This document shows positions 58,244 through 64,000 of a stretch of 64,000 bases of DNA, one piece after another; the stretch's first letter is position 1; each line of letters opens with the position of its first letter. A program made the position numbers and the translations under genes. Below the pieces are notes generated by a model. That model was not told the origin of the DNA. It saw only the letters and a program-made list of their open reading frames with translations, and did not search any database. Source of the DNA: Oceaniovalibus sp. ACAM 378 (GTDB lineage Bacteria > Pseudomonadota > Alphaproteobacteria > Rhodobacterales > Rhodobacteraceae); contig NZ_VSJK01000008.1 in the NCBI RefSeq assembly GCF_008085915.1, positions 1 to 64,000 of the forward strand, read 5' to 3'.

Positions 58244-60520
58244 GTGACGGGTACGACGACGCAAAGTGGTACATCGGCAGTCGCAGGGGCGGTTCAGGTC
58301 GCGTCGGGCCCGTTGGATCGCGCCCAGACCCGCGCGTCCGTACACGCGAACGCGCAGGGGCGAGGAACCGTCATCCTGTCGGTGCCCGGCATCCGTTGCG
58401 GCGGCTGTGTTGCGACGATCGAGCGCGCGCTGAGACAGCGCGAGGATGTTGTCGCAGCGCGGGTGAACCTGACCCTGAGGCAGGCGAATATCACGCTTCT
58501 TGATCCCGACAGCGACCCGATGCCAATCATCGAGGCGCTGGCCAAACTGGGCTATGCGGCGACCCCCGCCGAAATCGGCACCGCAGACGACAAGGCCGAT
58601 CCGGTTGGCAAGAACCTGCTGCGTTCGCTGGCGATTGCCGGGTTCGGGGCGATGAATATCATGCTGTTTTCCGTCGGAGTCTGGTCAGGCGCCGATGGGC
58701 AGACCCGCGAGACATTTCATCTTGTTTCCGCGCTGATTGCGGTGCCGGTCGTGGCTTATGCCGGGCAGCCGTTCTATCGCTCGGCCTTCGGTGCCCTGCG
58801 TCTGGGGCGGCTGAACATGGATGTGCCGATCGCGCTGGCGGTCACTCTTGCCCTTGTTCTGAGCCTGTTCGAAACGATGCGCGGGGGCGAGCATGTGTTC
58901 TTTGACGCCGCTGTCACCCTGTTGTTCTTCCTGCTTGTTGGCCGGTATCTAGATCATCTGATGCGTGAGCGGGCGCGCAGTGCCGTCACCGGACTGGCCC
59001 GTCTTTCGCCAAAGGGCGCGATGATCCGGCAGAACGACGGATCACTTGCCTATGCGGCCCTTGCATCGGTCAGCCCCGGCGCGATCCTTTCCATTGCTGA
59101 AAATGAACGCGTTCCGGTGGATGTGCGGATCGTGTCGGGCGGAACCGATATCGACCGGTCGCTTGTGACGGGCGAGGCGATGCCGATGGCAGCCGGGCCG
59201 GGTGACACGCTTGAGGCGGGAACGCTGAACCTGACCGGTGTGATCGAGGCCGAGGCGCTGCGTGCGGCCGACGAATCGTTTCTGGCTCGGATGATCGAGA
59301 TGCAGTCGGCGGCGGAATCCGGGCGTGGCAGATATGTGCGCATCGCCGATCGCGCCGCGCGGCTTTATGCGCCCGTGGTGCATTTGCTGGCGCTGACAAC
59401 CTTTATTGGCTGGGTGCTGGCGACCGGCGGCGACTGGCAGACTTCGGCCTTTGTGGCGATCAGCGTTCTGATCATCACCTGTCCCTGCGCTCTGGCTTTG
59501 GCAGTTCCGGTGGCCCATGTGGTCGCCGCAGGGCGTCTGATGCGCGAGGGTGTTCTGATGAAGGACGGTTCGGCGCTGGAACGGCTCTCTGAGATTGACC
59601 GCGCCGTGTTCGACAAGACCGGAACGCTGACGACCGGCATGCCCGCAGTGGTTTCGGTGCCGGATGATGCTGCGATCCGGTCCGGGGCACGGGCGCTGGC
59701 CGCGCGCTCGGTCCATCCGGCGGCCCGCGCCATTGCCGCACGATTGACCGATCTGCCGGGGCTGGTCACCGATGAAACCGAAGTGCCGGGTTTCGGCGTC
59801 GAAGCCATGGTTGACGGCCGCCGCGCCAGACTGGGCCGCGCCGATTGGGTGGGCGAGATTGCAGATATTTCGCAAAACGCCGCCAGCCCCGCCTTTGCCT
59901 TTGCGGGCGGAACGGCGGTTTCCTTCGATCTGTCCGAAACCCTGCGCCAAGGCGCGGGTCAGGCTGTCGCCGCGCTGACTGCGGCAGGAATTCCCGTCTC
60001 CATGCTGTCGGGCGACATGGAAAGTCGCGCACGGCGTGTTGCGGGCGAATTGGGCATTGGCGACGTCCGGCATGGTGCGACACCGGCAGACAAGATCGAA
60101 ACGCTGGAAACCCTGCGCCGTGATGGTCACCTTACGCTGATGGTTGGCGACGGGTTGAACGATGCCGCCGCTTTGGCTGCGGCGCATGTGTCGATGGCGC
60201 CCTCGAGTGCGTCCGATGCGGGCAGGACAGCCGCCGATTTCGTCTTTCTGCGCGACAATCTCGAATCCGTTTCGGCCACATGGCAGGTCGCGCGGGATAC
60301 GGCGCGGATCGTTCGCCAGAACTTCGGGCTTGCCATCGCTTATAACTGCATCGCAATACCGCTGGCTGTTGCCGGTCTGGTCACCCCGCTTGTCGCTGCG
60401 CTGGCAATGTCGGGGTCTTCGATCCTGGTCATTGCCAATGCCCTGCGTTTGAACCGGACAGGCAAATCGCATCCGACGCACCGGGCAGCACCAATCACCG
60501 TGCAGGAGGTTTCTGCATGA
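58244..60520 (+). CDS. ccoI: Copper-exporting P-type ATPase for cbb3 oxidase assembly
   Basis: The 758-residue P1B-ATPase supplies copper to the cbb3 oxidase. An N-terminal metal-binding HMA domain (about 42-105) carries PGIRCGGCVATIE. The transmembrane metal site is C-P-C at about residues 413-415 (ITCPCALALAVPVAHVV) and the phosphorylated Asp is near 457 (FDKTGTLTTGM). The ATP region has MLSGDMESRARRVA and MVGDGLNDAAAL. The start is GTG at 58244. It leads an operon ccoI-ccoS-ccoN-ccoO-ccoQ-ccoP, an unusual order, and overlaps ccoS by four bases. Confidence 0.93.
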   Translation: MTGTTTQSGTSAVAGAVQVASGPLDRAQTRASVHANAQGRGTVILSVPGIRCGGCVATIERALRQREDVVAARVNLTLRQANITLLDPDSDPMPIIEALAKLGYAATPAEIGTADDKADPVGKNLLRSLAIAGFGAMNIMLFSVGVWSGADGQTRETFHLVSALIAVPVVAYAGQPFYRSAFGALRLGRLNMDVPIALAVTLALVLSLFETMRGGEHVFFDAAVTLLFFLLVGRYLDHLMRERARSAVTGLARLSPKGAMIRQNDGSLAYAALASVSPGAILSIAENERVPVDVRIVSGGTDIDRSLVTGEAMPMAAGPGDTLEAGTLNLTGVIEAEALRAADESFLARMIEMQSAAESGRGRYVRIADRAARLYAPVVHLLALTTFIGWVLATGGDWQTSAFVAISVLIITCPCALALAVPVAHVVAAGRLMREGVLMKDGSALERLSEIDRAVFDKTGTLTTGMPAVVSVPDDAAIRSGARALAARSVHPAARAIAARLTDLPGLVTDETEVPGFGVEAMVDGRRARLGRADWVGEIADISQNAASPAFAFAGGTAVSFDLSETLRQGAGQAVAALTAAGIPVSMLSGDMESRARRVAGELGIGDVRHGATPADKIETLETLRRDGHLTLMVGDGLNDAAALAAAHVSMAPSSASDAGRTAADFVFLRDNLESVSATWQVARDTARIVRQNFGLAIAYNCIAIPLAVAGLVTPLVAALAMSGSSILVIANALRLNRTGKSHPTHRAAPITVQEVSA

Positions 60521-60717
60521 GCATCCTTACGTTCCTAATACCCGTGACGCTGTGCATGGGGGCCATCGGTCTGGCGGCTTTCTTCTGGAGCCTGCGCCAC
60601 GGCCAGTATGAAGACCTGTCAGGTGATGCAGAACGCATCCTGCACGACGACGACGCACCGCTGGTGCCTGCACATACCCCGCGTCCACCGGTCGCGACAA
60701 AGGAGACCACGAAATGA
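60517..60717 (+). CDS. ccoS: cbb3 oxidase maturation protein CcoS
   Basis: A 66-residue membrane protein: one N-terminal helix LTFLIPVTLCMGAIGLAAFFW then the CcoS motif SLRHGQYEDLSGDAERIL and a Pro/Thr tail. It is needed for cofactor insertion in the catalytic subunit. It overlaps ccoI and ccoN by four bases each. Confidence 0.93.
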   Translation: MSILTFLIPVTLCMGAIGLAAFFWSLRHGQYEDLSGDAERILHDDDAPLVPAHTPRPPVATKETTK

Positions 60718-62366
60718 TGTCCAACCTGACCGGTGCCGAACGCACCACCGCGATGACAATCGCCGGTTTCGGAGCCTTGATCGGTCTGGCCATGGCTGCG
60801 GCGGGCCATGGCGATCCGATGGGCGTGCATGGCTGGATCGTGTTGGCGTTCTTCGGGGTGCTGTTCTTTATCGTCGCCAGCGCGCTTTACAGCCCCGAAC
60901 CGGTCGAAGACCGCGCCCTCTCTTATTATGACGATCCGACCAAGGTTGGGATCATCCTTGCCCTGATCTGGGCCGTGGTCGGCATGTTCATGGGCGTCTG
61001 GGTTGCGTCGCAACTGGCCTGGCCCGACCTGCGCTTTGAAGGTGCATGGTCCGGTTTCGGGCGGCTGCGCCCGGTGCACACTTCGGGCGTGATCTTCGGC
61101 TTTGGCGGTAACGCGCTGATCGCCACATCGTATCACATCATGCAGCGCACCAGTCGCGCGCGGATGCCGGGGCAGATTTCACCGTGGTTCGTGCTGTTGG
61201 GGTTCAACCTTTTCTGTATCCTTGCCGCCAGCGGCTATGTCATGGGCGTCACGCAGTCCAAGGAATACGCCGAGGCGGAATGGTACGCCGACATCTGGCT
61301 GGTCGTCGTCTGGGTGGTCTATTTTATCCTGTATATGCGCACGCTTTCCCGCCGGAACGAGCCGCATATCTATGTCGCCAATTGGTATTACCTGTCGTTC
61401 ATTCTGGTCGTGGCGATCCTGCATATCGTCAATAACCTGGCAGTGCCCGCGTCCTGGACCGGCGCGAAAAGTTACTCGCTGTTCTCGGGCGTGCAGGATG
61501 CAATGACGCAGTGGTGGTACGGGCATAATGCGGTGGCCTTTTTCCTGACCACCGGGTTTCTCGGCATGCTGTATTATTTCCTGCCCAAACGCGCCGGACG
61601 GCCAATCTATTCCTATCGCCTGTCGATCCTCAGCTTTTGGGGCATCGTGTTCTTCTATATCTGGGTCGGGTCGCACCACCTGCATTATACTGCGCTGCCC
61701 CATTGGGTGCAGACCCTGGGCATGACCTTCTCGGTGATGCTGCTGGTGCCCAGCTGGGCCTCGGCCGGGAACGCGCTGATGACGCTGAACGGCGCCTGGG
61801 GCAAGGTGCGCGATGACGCCACGCTGCGCTTCATGATGATGGCGGCGGTGTTCTATGGCCTGTCGACCTTCGAGGGATCGTTCATGGCGATCAGGCCGGT
61901 CAACGGCTTGTCGCACTACACCGACTGGACCGTGGGACACGTGCATGCGGGGGCAATGGGCTGGGTGGCACTGATCACTTTCGGTTCAATCTATGCTCTG
62001 ACACCGGTCCTGTGGCGGCGTGAGACGATGTATTCTTGGAAGGCCGTCGAGTGGCACTTCTGGTTGGCCCTGTCAGGGACCGTGATCTATGTCTTTTCCA
62101 TGTGGAACAGCGGGATCATCCAGGGGCTGATGTGGCGCACCTATACCGAGACGGGGACGCTGAAATTCTCATTTGTGGATAGTCTGGTTGCGATGCATCC
62201 CTATTATATCGCCCGTGCGTTCGGGGGGCTGTTGTTCCTGACCGGTGCCTGCATCTGTCTGTGGAACGTGGTCATGACGATCCTTCATGTTCCGCAAAAG
62301 GCACCCGAACTCGACTATCCGACCTCCTCCGAAGCCATGGAGCCGGCATTGCCGGCTGCGGAGTAA
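60714..62366 (+). CDS. ccoN: cbb3 cytochrome c oxidase catalytic subunit CcoN
   Basis: The 550-residue heme-copper subunit I has twelve helices. Markers are RFEGAWSGFGRLRPVHTSGVIFGFGGNALIA (low-spin heme His), QWWYGHNAVAFFLTTGFLGMLYYFLPK with the copper-B His and catalytic Tyr region, WVGSHHLHYTALPHWVQTLGM and TVGHVHAGAMGWVAL. It reduces oxygen at high affinity. The ATG is preceded by AAAGGAG. Confidence 0.97.
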   Translation: MMSNLTGAERTTAMTIAGFGALIGLAMAAAGHGDPMGVHGWIVLAFFGVLFFIVASALYSPEPVEDRALSYYDDPTKVGIILALIWAVVGMFMGVWVASQLAWPDLRFEGAWSGFGRLRPVHTSGVIFGFGGNALIATSYHIMQRTSRARMPGQISPWFVLLGFNLFCILAASGYVMGVTQSKEYAEAEWYADIWLVVVWVVYFILYMRTLSRRNEPHIYVANWYYLSFILVVAILHIVNNLAVPASWTGAKSYSLFSGVQDAMTQWWYGHNAVAFFLTTGFLGMLYYFLPKRAGRPIYSYRLSILSFWGIVFFYIWVGSHHLHYTALPHWVQTLGMTFSVMLLVPSWASAGNALMTLNGAWGKVRDDATLRFMMMAAVFYGLSTFEGSFMAIRPVNGLSHYTDWTVGHVHAGAMGWVALITFGSIYALTPVLWRRETMYSWKAVEWHFWLALSGTVIYVFSMWNSGIIQGLMWRTYTETGTLKFSFVDSLVAMHPYYIARAFGGLLFLTGACICLWNVVMTILHVPQKAPELDYPTSSEAMEPALPAAE

Positions 62367-62370
62367 TCCA

Positions 62371-63147
62371 ATGTTCAAAACCATTCTCAAACCTTTCGCC
62401 AAGCTGTTCGATTTTCAGGCGCGTACCCATTATCGGATGGAACGGCATTCGATGGCATTGACCGCAGGGATCATCGTTGCGGCAAGCATCGGCGGTTTTG
62501 TCGAAATCGCCCCGCTGTTCTCGATCGATGACACGGTCGAGGACGTCCCGGACATGCGGATCTATACCCCGCTGGAGCAGGCGGGGCGGGACATCTATAT
62601 CCGCGAGGGGTGCTATGCGTGCCACTCGCAGATGATCCGCAGTCTGCGCGACGAGGTCGAGCGTTACGGGCCCTATTCGCTGGCGGTGGAATCGAAATAC
62701 GACCACCCGATGTTGTGGGGATCAAAACGCACGGGCCCCGATCTGGCCCGGGTGGGTGACAAGTTTTCCGACGATTGGCAGGTGCGCCATCTGGTGAACC
62801 CGCGCAATCTCGTGCCGGAATCCGTGATGCCGCAATACGCCTTCCTGCTCGAAACAGAGCTGAAGACCAGCGACATGCCCGGGCGTCTTGCGGCCCTTCG
62901 CGCGGTCGGTGTTCCCTATACCGACGAGATGATCGAGAACGCGGAAAATGACATGAAAGGGCAGGCCCGCCCCGAGACCGAAGCCGCCGACGCCGTGATG
63001 GACAGATACGGCGATGATACGGCAGTGCGGTTCTTTGACGGGCGGCGCGACCGCGTGACGGAAATGGACGCGGTTGTCGCCTATCTTCAGATCCTCGGAA
63101 ATTTGACGGATCTGGCGCAGACCAGTCAACCGCAGGCAGAGGAATAG
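62371..63147 (+). CDS. ccoO: cbb3 oxidase mono-heme subunit CcoO
   Basis: A 258-residue membrane-anchored cytochrome c with one heme motif CYACH at residues 81-85 (Cys81, Cys84, His85), an N-terminal helix near 30-50, and SDDWQVRHLVNPRNLVPESVMPQY with the axial Met. The ATG at 62371 follows GCGGAG. It passes electrons to CcoN. Confidence 0.96.
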   Translation: MFKTILKPFAKLFDFQARTHYRMERHSMALTAGIIVAASIGGFVEIAPLFSIDDTVEDVPDMRIYTPLEQAGRDIYIREGCYACHSQMIRSLRDEVERYGPYSLAVESKYDHPMLWGSKRTGPDLARVGDKFSDDWQVRHLVNPRNLVPESVMPQYAFLLETELKTSDMPGRLAALRAVGVPYTDEMIENAENDMKGQARPETEAADAVMDRYGDDTAVRFFDGRRDRVTEMDAVVAYLQILGNLTDLAQTSQPQAEE

Positions 63148-63150
63148 ATC

Positions 63151-63351
63151 ATGGATATTTCTCATGAATGGTTTGTCGGATTTTCCAAGTCTTTTGGCCT
63201 GTTTTACCTGATCGCCCTGTCGATCGGGATCACGGCCTATGCCTATTGGCCGTCCCTTGGCGGGCGTTTTGACAGGGCCGCGAAAAGCATTCTGGATGAT
63301 GAGGATGGACCGGCTCAAGAGATCAAATCGGAGGATACGCCATGTCGGTAA
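63151..63351 (+). CDS. ccoQ: cbb3 oxidase subunit CcoQ (FixQ)
   Basis: A 66-residue single-helix protein: FSKSFGLFYLIALSIGITAYAYWPS then FDRAAKSILDDEDGPAQE. It stabilises the complex. The end overlaps the ccoP start by ten bases. Confidence 0.9.
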   Translation: MDISHEWFVGFSKSFGLFYLIALSIGITAYAYWPSLGGRFDRAAKSILDDEDGPAQEIKSEDTPCR

Positions 63352-64000
63352 AAGAACACGATCCGCTGACGGGCCATCAGACGACGGGTCATGAATGGAA
63401 CGGCATCACCGAGCTGAACACCCGGGTGCCACGCGCCATCTGGTTCTTTGTCATCGTCACACATCTGTATGCGCTGGTCACCTGGATCTTGCTTCCCACA
63501 TGGCCACTGGTGACGACCTATACCAAGGGTATCCTTGGAATCGATCAGCATGAGCAGGTCGCCAAGCAGGTCGTCGCGGCGAATGTGGCGCGGGCGGACT
63601 GGGCCGACCAGATTGTCACCATGCCCACCGATGAGATACTTGGAGATACCGTTCTGATGAGCCGGGTCAACGCGACCGCGCATCAGATTTTCGGGGACAA
63701 CTGTGCAGCCTGTCACGGTCGCGATGCGGCCGGTGGCCCGGGCTTTCCCCGCCTGATCGACGATGCGTGGCTTTGGGGTGGCGACACCGATGCAATCATG
63801 GAGACCCTGCGCGTCGGCATCAACTCGACCCACCCTGATACGCGATATTCGCAGATGCTGGCCTTCGGTCGCGATGGCATGCTCGGGCGGGAAGATATCC
63901 GGATCGTCATTGATTATGTCCAATCCCTGTCCGGTATCGCACCCTCCGACACGCCGGTTTCGCCGGAACGCATCTCTGCCGGGGAAGAGATTTATCTCGA
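63342..64000 (+). CDS. ccoP: cbb3 oxidase di-heme subunit CcoP (partial, runs off window)
   Basis: The visible part is ~219 residues, open to the last base. It has the CcoP N-terminus (EHDPLTGHQTTGHEWNGITE then LNTRVPRAIWFFVIVTHLYALVTW with one membrane helix) and a first heme motif CAACH at residues 121-125, followed by GRDAAGGPGFPRLIDDAWLW. The second heme is beyond the edge. The ATG at 63342 follows GGAGGA. Confidence 0.95.
   Translation, partial: MSVKEHDPLTGHQTTGHEWNGITELNTRVPRAIWFFVIVTHLYALVTWILLPTWPLVTTYTKGILGIDQHEQVAKQVVAANVARADWADQIVTMPTDEILGDTVLMSRVNATAHQIFGDNCAACHGRDAAGGPGFPRLIDDAWLWGGDTDAIMETLRVGINSTHPDTRYSQMLAFGRDGMLGREDIRIVIDYVQSLSGIAPSDTPVSPERISAGEEIYL

Noticed and set aside
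1-64000. Defence systems, prophage or restriction genes
   Set aside because: All genes that I could identify are motility, transport, metabolism, regulation or respiration; none resembles such systems.

Overview
This window is about 64 kb of GC-rich chromosome from an alphaproteobacterium, most probably the Roseobacter group of the Rhodobacteraceae. The evidence is the flagellar gene order with flaF/flbT next to flagellin, TTAA-N7-TTAA-like (CtrA-type) promoter motifs, many TRAP transporters, an FnrL-type regulator with cysteines at 14, 17, 25 and 113, and a cbb3 oxidase operon.

Layout. (1) 1-23.3 kb is a large flagellar cluster. It holds a probably frameshifted fliK-like gene, a rod-binding FlgJ-like protein and a FlgN-like protein. 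Flagellin follows with FlaF, FlbT and a DUF1217 protein. Next come fliI, flgB-flgC-fliE-fliQ-flgF-flgG-flgA-flgH-fliL, flhA-fliR-flhB-fliJ-like, and motA with an AMIN-like protein of unknown function. The block ends with a motE-like gene, a small membrane protein and a second fliL, divergent from fliF-fliH-fliN-fliP. Together these make the export gate, rod, rings, stator and filament. fliG, fliM, motB and the hook genes are not in the window. (2) At 23.3-23.5 kb is the decayed end of an IS3-family element. (3) 23.6-34.6 kb is a catabolic island. A PucR regulator faces a seven-gene operon (M20 hydrolase, TRAP PQM, a two-subunit UxaA/SuyAB-type lyase, a TIM-barrel isomerase). A second TRAP PQM operon follows, with a matching palindrome in its promoter region. 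(4) 35-41.3 kb holds a DUF2461 gene and a TetR-regulated RND efflux operon with a perfect operator-like palindrome. (5) 41.7-48.3 kb holds a fused UxaA dehydratase divergent from a GntR regulator and a FucU/RbsD mutarotase, a FAD amine/amino-acid oxidase, an MFS-monooxygenase fusion and a DUF938 methyltransferase. (6) 48.3-51 kb holds infC, an alanine-rich coiled-coil lipoprotein and ferredoxin-NADP reductase. (7) 51-56.3 kb is the assimilatory sulfate reduction cluster (DUF934, cysH, cysI, DUF2849, cysG) with a divergent Lrp-type regulator. (8) 56.5-64 kb holds tRNA-Arg(CCG), fnrL, and an FNR-box-led operon ccoI-ccoS-ccoN-ccoO-ccoQ-ccoP that runs off the end.

The most interesting signals are mainly non-coding. 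They are a 27-bp palindrome over the pucR start codon with a related copy upstream of the second TRAP operon, three 13-bp palindromes exactly 75 bp apart upstream of flhA, competing hairpins in the cysI leader, serial hairpins before the lipoprotein gene, and a 24-bp triple repeat between the FNR box and ccoI. I saw no CRISPR array, prophage, restriction or other defence system.
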